Assembly: GCA_019914995.1 (NCBI GenBank) | Contig: CM034128.1 | Coordinates: 8,372,501-8,436,500, forward strand | Source: Acanthochlamys bracteata | Lineage: Eukaryota > Streptophyta > Magnoliopsida > Pandanales > Velloziaceae | Direction: 5' to 3' | Length of the DNA stretch: 64,000 nt | The notes under the pieces: generated by a model | What the model saw: the letters and a program-made list of their open reading frames with translations, nothing else | What the model was told of the DNA's origin: nothing | Database searches by the model: none | Program-made: the position numbers and the translations under genes | Shown: in pieces, positions 48,374 to 60,738 of the stretch | How positions within the stretch are numbered: the stretch's first letter is position 1 | Layout of the letters: every line of letters starts with the position of its first letter

Positions 48374-49219
48374 CATAGTTATCAATTCAAATCAAACCGA
48401 TTGAATCGATCCAAAAATCAACGACTCAAACGGTAAGCCGATTTGAAAAAAAAATCGTCTGCACATCGACCCGATTCGATCCATTCTGATCGTCCAAATA
48501 AAATCGGATGAATAAAATTAAAAAAATTAATTAAAAAGTTTAAATTGACGATATATTTGATACAAAAATAATTATTAATAGTTCTGTATTGAAAAGTAAT
48601 ATATAGTTTAGACTTTGCATTTGGATGTGACAATGCAAAAATACAGTTAGTTATATGTCATTTGTAAATATCAATTATTAGTAATTTTTTAAATTTTATA
48701 TTATAAAATATTCGTATTCAAATATGTATACCTAAAACAGTTAGTTGTCTCTTTTATGATTTATCTGTTTTATAATTTTATTTTCTTCTAATCGCCTAAT
48801 TTATTTAAATAATTTTTTATTATAAATTTTTTATGTTATTGTCGGTGGTGGTGGTAATATTTTAATTTTTAATTTTTACTGTAATTGCTATTGCTGTTGT
48901 TGTTGATGGTGATGCCACGATAGAAAATACTTTAATTTTTTACTGTGATTGTTGTTGCTCTGTTATTGGTGGTACCATAGTGGCAGTACATATCTCACTG
49001 TGATTATATGTTATTATTGATCGAAAATAACTAGATTTTTTGTTGTAATTATTATTATTGTTGGTCGAAAAATAACGTCGACGATGCAACCTTTTTGCTC
49101 CTATTAATGCCTTAATATTATTGATTGGACGGATCAATTCGTTGACTCGATGAGTCAATCCGAAAACCATAATCAGGATAGTTTTCGGATTTGACGTCTG
49201 TTCGATTCTTTCAACTATG
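48374..49219. mobile_element. hAT-type element, second family, with 8-bp TSD
   Basis: The ends CATAGTTATCAATTC and GAATC..TTTCAACTATG are inverted repeats. The flanks are CGTTGAAG (48366-48373) and GGTTGAAG (49220-49227), an 8-bp duplication with one mismatch. The 846-bp interior has (GTT/GTG)n and (ATT)n tracts and no transposase. It is in reverse orientation to the relative at 42476. Confidence 0.8.
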
Positions 49220-49247
49220 GGTTGAAGTAAATGACGGCTAAGAGGCT

Positions 49248-49510
49248 AAGGGCGTATTTACTAATTTTTCAAATTTATTTTGTTTCAAACTCAATTTTAA
49301 TTTGTAAATTATTTTTAAATTAAGTAAACACAAAATTAAACTCAATTTTTTCAAAAAGAATTATTATAAAATTTAAAACTAAAAATTTCTATTTCAAAAT
49401 CAAAACTAAACACAAAAATTTATTTTTTATCAAACTTATTTCAAATCAAATTTACTTTTTTCTTAAAGTTATTTTGAATGAATTTAAAGCTCATTAAACA
49501 AGTGCTAAGA
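49248..49510. mobile_element. Possible AT-rich MITE
   Basis: It begins AAGGGCGTATTTACTAATTT and ends CATTAAACAAGTGCTAAG; the ends are weakly inverted and the interior AT-rich. The ends differ from the 13550 family. Bases 49511-49921 are the promoter side of the next gene with nothing else seen. Confidence 0.35.
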
Positions 49511-49921
49511 GTAGATTCGATGTGTTCCAAAACCTAGGGTTAGTGGTAAATTGAAGATGAAATATATCGTACGATTCCAATCAGTATACTTGGAAGTTTG
49601 GAATGCTTATAATAATCTTATTTTGAAATAATAAATATTTTAAAATTTAAAAATAAGTATTTATTTATACTTTAATTGAAAAATATAATAATGTTTTAGA
49701 ATAAAAGCGGTGTCCTGGGAAACATCCTCTACACTATAGTAATAAATATTTTAATTTTAGTTTTACTTTTAAGTTAACTTTTTCGTTGATGTTTTTTTTT
49801 TCGAAAGAACGGATAGATTTCGTTTTTGAATAATAAAGAAAACTTTGGATTTTTAGCTGTTTGTCCCTCCGCCAGTGGAATTAGGTAGTACTCCTTATCC
49901 CTTTCAATCCCGCGCCCATCC

Positions 49922-52186
49922 ATGGCCGCCGGAACTACCTCCACCGCCACCGCCTCAGTACTCTCCAATCTCTCCTTCCCCTTCTCTCTCCGCTCATTTA
50001 CTTCCTCCTCCTCCGCCGCCGCCGCCGCTGCCGTTCTTCTCTTCCCCTCCTCCTGTACCCACTTCTCTTCTCTCTCCATCTCCCTCTCACGAACTCCTTC
50101 TCCTTCTTTCTTTAACAAACCAAGGAGAAATTTAGAATCTTTCGCCATAGCAGAAGAAGAAGTTGAGACTGTCTCAGCGGTGGCGGAGGAAGAGGCAGAA
50201 ACTGGTGTTGGTGGTAGCCCTTGCGAGCTCTATGTTTGCAATCTTCCGCGGGGCTGCGATATCTCACAGCTGCTTGAAACCTTCAAGCAGCATGGAACCG
50301 TTATTGCTGTTGAGGTAATGAAAAGAGTTGTTTGTTTCAAAGTTTGGAGTCTAGGGTTCAATCTTGTTTGGTACTGGATTTTGTTGGTCTTTGGCGGAAG
50401 AAAAATACTACCTGCTTTGCTAGCTCGTATGCCTCTAGTACATTTGAGTATACATGCTAGTTTCTCTTACTGTGATAGAATCATCAGTCATAGAATAATG
50501 TTTGTTTTGTTAGTTGTGTGCTTGTGGTAGACGTTATTGTATCGGTAGGGAAAATGGGATTTTTGCGTAAATGCTTGGAAATTTCCTCTACAAAGCCATG
50601 CATAGTATGGTATTAATTTTAAGGGAAGCGTTGTGAGTAGGCTCTAGAATTTTTGGTGTGGATTGATTTCCCGTATTTAAACTACCTTACTTGGTACCAT
50701 GACATGTAACAAGTAAGGTTGTGTCTTTCTGCAGCAAGACCGTAGTGATGAGAATAATATAAGTCATCTGACAACAAGAAACATCTGTTTCACCATTGGA
50801 AGGTTACTGCCTTATTTTTGTTTGTGTAGCATAGGCGATTTTTATGCCATCAATCTATGAGGTGGCAAGTGTGGTTTTTTTAGGTAGCTTAGTGTATTTA
50901 ACACCTAAAAGGTCAATAATGCACTCAATTAAGGTAGAGCTAGGTTTCATGTGAACTCTGGAGTTTGCATGCTCTAGAGGAACCAATGTTAACAATGCTA
51001 AAATTTTGAACAAGTCCAGAAACAACCATGCTCCAAATGCAAGGTCATAAAACCAGCATTTGAAATTGTTTTTCTTCTTTCATTTGTACAAATTATTTGA
51101 GATTCTTATGCAAGTAGTGGGCCGATGGGGCCTTTGGCTTGGTTTGGATATAGAATGAGCTTTTTATATACAGTAGTACAACATAATACTGGTCCACTAT
51201 CTTGAAAACATACCCACACAGTGGTACGACAAGATGCTGGTCTAGTACCATTCTTGTAGGTTCCATGGACTTATTATTTGTTTGTTTGCACGGTGTCGCT
51301 CAAAGATCATACAAGCTTCTATTTATGACTGAATGATTGTTGGTTACCATGTTGGATACATGAGATATTCTTTATTTTTATGCTATTTTTAATATGCTAA
51401 TGGTTATGTCCGTCTGTAACAGGTTTCTCGGGATGCAGAGACAGGCATCAGTCGAGGTTGTGGTTATGTGACAATGAGCTCTCTTTCAGAAGCTAGAGCA
51501 GCCATAAATGCTTTGGATGGATCTGTAAGTAAAACAGCATTGCTAGAAGTTGTTGATAGTATTTTCTGAACTAGCTATATGTATTTTGTTGCCTATTTAG
51601 GATATGAATGGGAGGGAAGTCCGTGTTAAGTTTTCCGGTGATATGGTATCAGGAAGAAAAACCAGCGGGATTCTAACTACGGCACCTAAGAAGAATATGG
51701 TCTTTGAGAGCCCTCATAAAGCCTATGTTGGGAATCTTGCCTGGTCTGTTAGACCCGAAAGTTTGAGGGAATACTTTAGCCAATTTGGAACTGTGGTTAG
51801 TGCCAGGGTCCTATATGATCGCAAGGGAGGGAAGAACCGTGTATATGGATTTGTTTCTTTCTCTTCTGCTGATGAACTGAAGGTTGCTGTCTCAAAGAGT
51901 GGATCGGTATGAACTATGCAGCAGCTCTCTATATTCGTTGAACTGTCTAATATATGTTTTGATTTAGAAGCTATATGTGTTACTCTTTGCGTTATTTTAC
52001 AGCATCGTTTTGATTCGAATAGCTCGACTAAAAACCTTATCTTGTGAGGCACTTAAAATCCATTTTCACTTTGATAATTCTTCTTGGAACTTCTATTGCT
52101 CATACTAGGAGTTCCATGGACGTACAATGTTGGTTCGTGAAATTACCGACAGGAATTCACGTGACATGGAGGATTGCGGTATATGA
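49922..52186 (+). CDS. Plastid two-RRM RNA-binding protein (cpRNP type)
   Basis: Four exons, 49922-50314, 51423-51524, 51601-51906 and 52109-52186, join in phase 0 to 292 residues. Residues 1-~75 are Ser/Ala/Pro-rich and acid-poor, a likely chloroplast transit peptide, followed by an acidic stretch (EEEVETVSAVAEEEAE). RRM1 has RNP2 LYVCNL (~103-108) and RNP1 RGCGYVTM (~142-149). RRM2 has RNP2 AYVGNL (~206-211) and RNP1 RVYGFVSF (~245-252). The wording fits Arabidopsis At1g01080 as I recall it. Chloroplast RNPs bind plastid mRNAs and help stability, splicing and editing. The first ATG after the leader is used; the opposite-strand frame over exon 1 is a low-complexity shadow. No damage is seen. 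Confidence 0.9.
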
Positions 52187-53532
52187 CTGTTTTGATTTTG
52201 CAATGAGCATTTGTTAGTCAAATGCAAGAACAGTGATGTGTCTACATAATGAAGCATACAGTTGGATACACAAGGTATATATCTAATGTGAGATCCAGTT
52301 TTTCTCTTTAGTTATTGATTCAAATGTTTTAATACTAAGCGCACTCCTAGTCTGATGCACGTACTTTTTAGAATTCTAGCTGAGTAAATGTGAGTATTGC
52401 AAGATTATTACTTAATTAGGATAAGAAAACTGGAAAAAGGTCTCAACCTATGTGCTAAGATATAAGTTACAATATGATGTATATCCTTTTTCTCCTTTCC
52501 CAGTGCATATAAATGAATATAATCCCTTAATTGTGATAGCCACTTGGCATGTTTCCTGATAAAAGTTGTATTACATTGGCAGGTGATGTAGTTGATTCAC
52601 ACACTTTTGCTGTTCAATTTTGGTACTTGCTAGAGTGGAGAAAATGATCGTCTTCATGAGTCTAAAGACATGAGTTTGTATAATGCAGTTTCAGCCTTGC
52701 AATGTACTCCGTTTTTGTTAGTTACTTAGCTTTAGGCGGCCTCCCTAACTGGCGCATAGAGTTGCGTATGTTTGAGACTGGATGTAAAGTTCCAGCTATC
52801 ATGTCCCCAAGAGAAGTGCAAGCAACTTTCTTCTATGTTAAACTCTTACTTCAGTAACTATGACCTTGTGGTTGTCAGAATATTTCATTTGCCGTTTGCA
52901 TCGATGTCTAGAATCGTAGTGGTATGATATAAGTGCAAACAGGTTATACTACAAAATTTTATAGCGAAGATATTATATTGAAAGCTGTGTTTTATTGAAT
53001 CTTTGAAATCATTTTGCAGTGCTTATTTGGCGAAATTTTTAATATCAGCTCCTGTTTCCCAGTTTCTTTCAAGATCGTCTTTTTTTTTGTTGGTCAATAT
53101 TTTCTTTCAAGATTCAAAGGCTTACAGATTTGCCTCTAGTTTTAGGTTTTAGCTTATTTTTTAAGCTAAAAAATATTTGACAGCATTTTTAATTGTAGCT
53201 TTTAGTTGAAGAAGTTGAAAAGGGTTTAAAACCGGAAGGGAACATGTTACTCTAGATTCGAAATCTGAGGCTAAATTCCGATTTTTAACAATTCTTTGGT
53301 ATTCATGGGTAGAGCAACAAAAGAAAAAGGATACTGTAGTTTAGCGGTTAAATGGATACCCGTTATGAAAACGGGTTCCCTTTCCAACCCGTTTCCGTCC
53401 CCCCACCGCGAATATCATATCACTAGTTATCGAAGTACAACATTGAAGTATTAAACAAACAAACAAAGGGCAACTTCACCGATCTAACGCGCGAAACTCG
53501 TCGCCGGCTCTAGCTCACGAACTCGGTGGAGG
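52187..53532. other. Spacer between the RRM and EMC8/9 genes
   Basis: The first part is the RRM gene 3' flank; the last ~130 bp is the leader or promoter of the EMC8/9 gene. No other gene was recognised. Confidence 0.45.
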
Positions 53533-56500
53533 ATGGCAGGCAGTTCACGGTACGAGTTATCTCAACCCGCTTATATAAAACTCGTTCTCCACGCTCTCAA
53601 ACATCCTTCCGCCGCCGTTAACGGCCTTCTGGTCGGCCGCCTCCGTGATTCCTCTTCCGCCGCTGCCGCTGTTGAGATCGCTGACGCTGTGCCTCTTTCT
53701 CACTCGCTTATTCCTCTCCTTCCAACCCTTGAGCTTGCTCTCCTTCAGGTGAAGTGGTTAATTGTCTGATAAAAATCCAATCTTTATAGCTCTTGATAGT
53801 TGATAACCAAAACTGGATATATATAGATAAGATAATTTAACGAAGAATTTTGATTAGAAAGAAAGTACGGCAGGTATCGTTAGAGTTTAAAAGTGTTTAC
53901 TTTTTTTTCCAATTATGTTTTTCTCAGTATCTTTTTTCATCTATGACAATCAATCTTTCAACAACTAATGAAACTTTTTTTAAGGTCTGTATGAAGTTTG
54001 TAGTGGACGATAAACATTCATTCTTTCAACAGCCAAAGGTGGGAACAGCCGATATTTTAATGAATTGTTTACTAGAAAAAAGAAAAGTTTGGAACGTTTA
54101 GGATTCTAATTTTTCTATTTGGTCCTAGCATTTTCTTCTTGGTATTCTTGTTGAAACGTGAGAAATATGCAATCTTTAAGACTGAAGAAAAAAAAGGTCC
54201 AATTTTCTGATTTTAGAATGGTTGGTTTACAGGTGGAGGAACAGTGTGGATCAGAAGGGCTGAGTGTGGTGGGTTACTACCATGCCAACGAGCGCAATGA
54301 CGATAATGAGCTTGGCCCTGCCGCTCGGAAGATCAGTGATCACATCTTTAGATACTTTCCTCGCGCCGCTGTTTTACTGGTGAGCTATTCTGTTTAGATT
54401 CCAAGAATCTGAATTCACTTTGATCTATTAGAAGCTTGCTTGGTATTTTGGGTTCTCATTTAAACTTTCCTCTTCAAACTTTGGTGCAGTTGGATAATAA
54501 AAAGCTCGCAGCTTTGGCACAATCAAAGGCACGGGAGCCCACATTACAAGTAAGTTTCATGCTCCAGTTTATGAATACTCAATGGCAAGAAATAACTAAA
54601 GGATCGGAAACCGTCCTCGTGTGAAACTTGTCCTTTTACCACACTGTATTTGTGAAGCTGTGTTGCAGCTTCAACTTTGTGATAAAATTTTCTAGCTTTG
54701 GTTCTCGTTTTGCATGTGGTAGATGGAACATGTTTGCTCTGATACTCAGATTTGCTCAATAATCTAACATACTGCATCGATGAGAGATGTTCTGCTTGTT
54801 CAAGTGGATCCTTCATCGTTTGAAGCAGCACCTATTGCTATGCTATTTGCCATCAGTGGGAGACTGCAGCACCTGTTGTTGTTGTTGTTGTTAGGACTAA
54901 GCAATGATTTTATAGAGACTTGAGAGTTAAAACGCCTAATGTTCATTCAATTTTTTACTATCTCATATGAGGACAGCTATTTGTGATGCCCGCCGCACAA
55001 ACATGGGTGTAGGATAAATGTGGGAACACGGGTTACACTCGCCTTTAACTAAGGATCCTAACTTCGTAGATAAGAGTAGGAAAAAGACTTCGAGATGAAG
55101 ATTTAATTAGTTAATCTTGAGATGCCTTACAATAGATAGAATGCAAAATATATAAAGCACGGTACATACCCAATACTCTCACAATTCAAAATAACTCAAA
55201 TTCAACTTTATTTGAATGGGAACTCAAGCTTCTATGCAAGCAAGAATTTCAAGAACAATAAATAAAGTAGAAAAGATAACTCGTGCAAGCATGCAACTAG
55301 CTACGTCTCAAATGCATTTAATAGAACTAAGTTTATGCTATGATGCAACTATCGACTAAGCAAGCATGCAAACTCAATTCACATCTATATGAAGTTTGAC
55401 ATAGGTTGAGTTCAGTCTGTATTAGACTCGGCATGATTCTCCCTCAGTTTGAAATAACTTGCTCTCGAGTTCAATCTTGTGCATCTTCACAATACGGATA
55501 GAGCCCGGACGCATTAAATGTAGCCAACAAATGGTACTTATATGAAAAACATTCTTGTAAGCATTTTCTCTTTCTTCATAGACATCTTGAATGGAAGATC
55601 CACTCTTGACTTGAACATTTTCTTCAATGCATCATCGAGCCAAAACTTTCTTAATGATACCCACTCCAACCACCTCTAAAAATTCATAGAAGTTTACCAA
55701 GATCTAAGGTACCAAATGATGCTTAACACTCCATTGGAGCCACCTCATGCAATTCTCTAGAAGGAGGCATAAGAATAGGACGAATGGTGCACTTTTCATA
55801 AGAACAGCAAAGCATCCTTCATTTCCTTCAAATCCTTAAGAAATTGAGACAAAAGGAAAGCAACTAGCCTCTCCCCGCCGTAATAGGTTTGCTAGCAATT
55901 TCAGACTTTGAAGGGCCCAAAAGCGATCTTCACTCCATCTTTAACAAAAGAATTAAGCGTTCTTGTAACCATATGAACCGCCATCCAATCATATTGCAAT
56001 GGACGTCCAAGAAGTAAATGACATGCATCCCATAGGAACAAGATCATACCATACTTCATCTTCATAATTCTTGCCAATGAAGAAGCGAACAAGGCAACGT
56101 TTAGAAACTTTTACCACACTCCCTTTACAAAGCCAAGAGAGTTTGTATGGATGTGAATGAGGTTGGTCAACTTTCTGCACAAGAGTAACGTACCTCCGGT
56201 TTGGACATTCAGTAGCTTTATTCTCAAAACCAAGACACTTAATAGTACTACTAGCTTTAGGAGCACTGGTAGAGGTTGAATAAGGTGTAACATCAATCGT
56301 TGAAGATGAAGTAGGATTAGGAGGCCTTGTAGGTAGGTTAGAAGATGAAGAATCGCGAATTTCGAGTAACGGGCCAAGCAAATTACACTCCCAGATTGCA
56401 AGTTGTGCCCAAAATCCAAACTCACCAGGTTGTTTCTTCACCTACTTCTGTATATCTGTCTTTTCAAAAACAAGTGCTTATGGTACTTTCATCTTTGGGC

Positions 56501-57118
56501 TTAAGTTTGCCATAGGTCTCCAAACTTTTAGTGTTTCTTCTCTGAACTCCTAAACTTTTATCTGAACAATTTAGGTCCTAAATTTCTAGATTTGGTTGAA
56601 TCAAGCCCCTGGACCAAGGGAATCTGTTTTGTCTAATTAGAACTACTCGCTTGTAATACAATTCATCAAAGTACTATGTTTTTGTTGTTGTGGCATCAAA
56701 GTGAAGAAATGATAAACATTCAAGATCCTGTGGAGCTTAAACCTTAATCTTTTAGACGAATGTTTCTTGCTTTGCTAAATAATGGATTTTGTTGTTTTAG
56801 TTTTTAGTGATCCTGACACTTCGTTGTACACTTTTACGTACAGTTGTATACAAGAGACTCGTCCAAAAGTTGGCATTCGGATGGTAATAGCCAGTTGATT
56901 TTGAAAGAGCCCACGACGAACATAGTGCTATTGGATTACATTTCTAATAAGAAATATGAAGAAGTTGTTGATTTTGATGATCACCTCAATGACATTAGCA
57001 AGTAAGTTGTGCCCCGCACAAAATGTTCTCTGTTTCCTTCCAACTTAATTATAATCATGCTTACCTTACTACGCAAATGTTCTGCAGGGACTGGTTGAAC
57101 CCTGATCTCTTGAAGTAG
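53533..57118 (+). CDS. EMC8: ER membrane protein complex subunit 8/9 homologue
   Basis: Five exons, 53533-53748, 54233-54379, 54490-54549, 56844-57001 and 57088-57118, join in phase to 203 residues (Arabidopsis At5g55940 is about 208). Recognisable parts are YIKLVLHALKHPSAAVNGLLVGR, EIADAVPLSHS, VVGYYHANERNDDNELG, DHIFRYFP, LDNKKLAAL, LKEPTTNIVLLDYI, VVDFDDHLNDI and DWLNPDL at the end. The fold is an MPN-like domain without catalytic zinc ligands. EMC8/9 sits on the cytosolic face of the EMC, which inserts membrane proteins into the ER. Intron 3 is about 2.3 kb and carries a gypsy fossil in the opposite orientation, yet all splice sites and phases are intact, so the gene is probably functional. 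Confidence 0.9.
54867..54891. repeat. (TTG)n microsatellite in EMC8/9 intron 3
   Basis: A short TTG-repeat run. It resembles a SINE-type tail, but no SINE body precedes it. Confidence 0.6.
54960..56450 (-). mobile_element. Ty3/gypsy fossil inside EMC8/9 intron 3
   Basis: On the minus strand, 56441-55901 reads as a gag end with a zinc-knuckle remnant (CLGFENKATECPNR) followed by a protease-to-RT linker region (IGKNYEDEVWYDLVPM). This is the order found in plant Ty3/gypsy elements. Bases 54960-55890 look like more internal or LTR-derived sequence. The element is partial and broken at several places; no LTR pair is evident. It is a fossil, antisense to the host gene. Confidence 0.7.
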
Positions 57119-58771
57119 ACGAAGTAGCATGTTATCAGGGTGTCTTTCCCTGAATGATTCTCCAACCATTCTTGATTTACCTGTACTAACAGCTTGCGTG
57201 GATGATAAGCAGAACTTGAGGAAGCTGCAGATGGTTCCGTATAGTGGTGGTTGGAGAATTTTAGAAGCTGCTGTACGTATCATATTTATTTCGAGATTTT
57301 AACTTATAACACTTTCTGTTTCAATATACTGTTTGGCTGTATCAGAGTATGAGGAGGCAGTTTTATCTTTTTATTATCATGATGATATTTGTTTGTGCAC
57401 CGAACAACTGTTTTTGGAATGAACTTCAAATCATTTTATAGCAGTTATTTACTGGAGATTACACCAAGTCGTTTCTTTTCCCAAAGGTAAAGACTGCAAC
57501 CTCCCCCGGTATAACAAAATTTATATCCTGGTGCTTAGTGGTCGGCAAACTGCGAGGCAGCGCCTAAAACTACCGAAGTTGGTTGGTGGAGTGAGATGGA
57601 GAAATCTTATAAAACTGAAGTCTGACGCTCGTTAGGTGCTGTACTAGCGATGGCGACTCCTTCAAAGGTCTTCGCGCTACAAGGAACCGACGAGCAGAAC
57701 AACGGCACTGGATAGGTACCCCATGCCAATCGAAGAGTGCCTTAGTGATGACTTTAGAACTTCAATTCCTGAAAGAAAGAACCTTGAATCTATGGATGTG
57801 AAATAAAAGAAAAGCTTTTTACAAAGATTAAAACTCAAAATGGGGAACTTGTGGCACTGAAAATCATTGTTTAATTTTGTAAATAACGACTGCGGACATT
57901 ATTACTCCCCCAGTTATTACCGTAATGTCTCTGTCTGAGTTAATAATACAAGATCCCAAGCAGTTGAAAACATCCATTACAAGCTATTTCGGTGAGAATA
58001 AATTAAAGGCTAGTTGTGAACTAGTGGCATTGTGAGAGTAGGCTATTGACATTGGTCCTTCAGGATTCATAAGTTTTCACAAACGAATTATTTCCGTGAT
58101 AAATATGTGATACATTAGTAGTTATGAGTTCTTGAAATAGTACTATAGCATCTAAGATTTTTTTTCTAAAGAAAAAAAGTTAAGCTCAGTTTAAAAAATT
58201 TCTAAAATAATTCTATTTTAGATAATCTGTTTATTTTAAGCATTTTTTAATATCCGTTGCGCGTACTTTCAAGTCAAAAGATTTCACGGGTGCAGACACT
58301 TTATGTAATAAATAGCATAAACTTAATCAATGAGTTCGAGTTTTAAATTAAGAGTACGATTTGAAATTGTTTATAAAATAGAATTTATATATTTAGAATA
58401 AAAAAATTTAAAATTTTTTTTAAAACTAAGTTTATTTTTTTATCTAATAAAAATAATATTATATATATTTTAAGTTAAAAGAATTTATAAAATATTATAT
58501 AAAATTTATTTAAAAAAAGTACTTATTTTGTTAAATAAACACTTCAAAATTTCGCCTAAAACGTCTCCTTTAAAGTGATAACTTCAGGTACCGAGACAAA
58601 GAAAAGAGAAAAGAAGACTTCGCCTTGGGGGCCAGTGAACTCGGTGGCGATGGTACAACAACGAGGGCCACGCTTTGATGGGCAGGTTTGGTAAAACCTA
58701 GTCGAGTCGCTGACTAAGAGAGACATTCATGCCTGGAACTCTACTTGCAAAAAATTTGATCGGAGTTGCTT
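57119..58771. other. EMC8/9 3' flank and a GC-richer island
   Basis: Bases 57119-57470 are probably 3' UTR and flank. At 57490-57800 and 58590-58740 are two GC-richer pieces with short frames (for example MATPSKVFALQGTDEQNN at 57649) but no recognised family; they may be gene or repeat scraps. Confidence 0.3.
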
Positions 58772-59033
58772 ACGAGGCGTTTGGAATTACTTTTTTCCAA
58801 CACTTTTTTTTAATTTTTTATTATATATTTTTTAATACATATTTTATAAATATATAAAAAATTTATTTAAAAATTTAGAAAGTGTAGAAAAATTTTATAA
58901 AGTGAGATTTTTTTATTGTATATTTTTATTATTTTTTTAAAAATAAAAAAATATAGCTTATTTTTTCAAAAAAAATAAAAATATTTTTTATTTTAAAAAA
59001 ATTCTATTTCATAAGCACTACCAAATACCTGCT
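58772..59033. mobile_element. AT-rich MITE copy
   Basis: It begins CGAGGCGTTTGGAATTAC and ends AGCACTACCAAATACCTGC; the ends are inverted (GTTTGG / CCAAAT) and the interior is the family core. Confidence 0.6.
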
Positions 59034-59267
59034 ATGACCACTTCTTCAACTTCTACTTAGACCTGGACTTCGATGGTACCAACAACTCCCATTCATCAAA
59101 GTGAGCATGATGAATAAGCAAGATGTGCCTCCCCTAGAAGCAGTTACATGAAGTTCTACTTATAAAAGATGCTTTTATAAAATAAAGAATATTTTTTTAC
59201 TTTAAAAAATAAATTTTTAGTTTTTTAACTTCAAGAGTACACAATGGGACTTCATCACTTCGCGTGC

Positions 59268-59508
59268 CAAGGCTTTTGAGATTGTTTATGAAATAAAGTT
59301 TTTATAAAATGAAAAATATTTTTATTTTTTTTAAAAAATAAGTTTTATTTTTTTTTACTTCTAAAAAAATAATAAAAATATATAATAAAAAGATCTCATT
59401 ACGTAGAATTTTTTTATACTTTCTAAATTTTTAAATAAATTTTTTATATATTTATAAAATATGAGGAAAAGTTGAAAAGAAGTTTTTGGTAAGCAATCCC
59501 AAACAGCA
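59268..59508. mobile_element. AT-rich MITE copy, opposite orientation
   Basis: It begins near TTTTGAGATTGTTTATG and ends GGTAAGCAATCCCAAAC. The core is the complement of the 58772 copy. Confidence 0.55.
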
Positions 59509-59661
59509 GCGGAGAATATTGGGTTTTGAGTTGAAGCCTGTGAATTTCTTCAAGGGAAATCCCATTCTTTGACATGGCACCATTACTATAGGACCAGTCT
59601 TAAGTCTTTTGCCTTTGAGGTGAGCTGCACAATATTAAAATGTCAAAACACTTAATCCCAT

Positions 59662-59850
59662 TTGGCTTAACTTACTACGAAAATAATTTTTTAATATTTT
59701 AATTTATATTTTTTAATATTTATTTTATAAGTATATAAAAAATTTATTTAAAAATTTAAAAAATATAAAAAAATTCTACGTAATAAATTTTTTTTATTAT
59801 ATATTTTAATTTTTTTAGAAATAAAAAAAAGCACTCTCAAACTCCCAGTC
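59662..59850. mobile_element. Truncated AT-rich MITE copy
   Basis: It begins CCCATTTGGCTTAAC and ends AAAAAAGCACTCTCAAACTCCC; it is shorter than the others and lacks part of the right arm. Confidence 0.5.
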
Positions 59851-60123
59851 AATTGAACTTGAATTGTTATTGTTACAATTAGCTTGCAAAGAGAGGTTTA
59901 GAATTTTTTGCCTTACCTCCTAGGTTATTACTTTGTGATCCTATAGCTTTCGCTCGAGCTGGATTAAATGTTTTATCATTAGGTTTGGCATGAACTTTTA
60001 AACATGAATTCTGTATATCCAAAATCTTCTTTTCAAAGCACAAGTCCTAGATCCATATTGTACAATCTGTTCTCCTGAGGCCCTCTTATGCAATGACTTA
60101 CATAACAAAACATGACATATCAT

Positions 60124-60245
60124 TTAAAAGTATTTTTAAAATAAAACTTTTTAAAACAAAAAATATTTTTATTTTTTTTAAAATATAAATTTTATTTTTT
60201 TGACTTAAAAAATAATAATAATAATAAGTAATATCAAACGTCTGC
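60124..60245. mobile_element. Truncated AT-rich MITE copy
   Basis: Half of the family core (AAAATATTTTTATTTTTTTTAAAATA) ends in an (AAT)n run and TCAAACGTCTGCTAAAGACG-like wording. Confidence 0.4.
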
Positions 60246-60249
60246 TAAA

Positions 60250-60468
60250 GACGTTTACCGGTGCTTATAAAAATATTTTTATTTTTTAAAAAAATAAACT
60301 CTATTTTCGTATTATAAAATAATAATACAAATAAAATTTGACTATATAATTTTTTTTATAATTTTTATTTTTTAAAAAAATTATAAAATATTATAAAAAA
60401 CTTATTAAAAATATAAAATTAAAAGAGCTTTTGAAATACTCGTATAAGTAATTTCAAACGCGGCATAG
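60250..60468. mobile_element. AT-rich MITE copy
   Basis: It begins GACGTTTACCGGTGCTT and ends AAGTAATTTCAAACGCGGC (inverted GCGTTTG ends), with the family core between. It is nearly head-to-tail with the 60124 piece. Confidence 0.5.
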
Positions 60469-60526
60469 TAGTAATGCTCACTTTGAGCACTTTTTTTTAT
60501 GATAGACCCGTTTGCTCACCCTATAT

Positions 60527-60738
60527 GGGTGTGTTTGGCATTGCTAACATAAAAGCACTTCAAACTTTTCAACATCATATTTTTTATTTTTAATAATATT
60601 TTATAAAATTTATTTTGAAATTTAAAAAATATAAAAAGTTTTACATCATAAAATATTATTTTTTTAAATAAAAATAAAAAATATTATTTTATTTGAGAAA
60701 ATTATTTTTCATAATTAATTTCAAATAATCTCTATGCT
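60527..60738. mobile_element. AT-rich MITE copy
   Basis: It begins GGGTGTGTTTGGCATTGC and ends TTCAAATAATCTCTATGC, with the A/T core between. Confidence 0.5.

Noticed and set aside
49774-50148. 124-residue minus-strand frame over the first exon of the plastid RRM gene
   Set aside because: It is the complement of Ser/Ala/Pro-rich transit-peptide codons, giving Glu/Arg low complexity; the plus-strand gene explains the region.
53325-53400. tRNA-like wording (GTTTAGCGGTTAAATGG)
   Set aside because: No cloverleaf can be formed and the A and B box spacing is wrong.
56981-57283. 100-residue minus-strand frame overlapping the EMC8/9 3' end
   Set aside because: Shadow of the last exon and 3' UTR on the opposite strand; no family resemblance.
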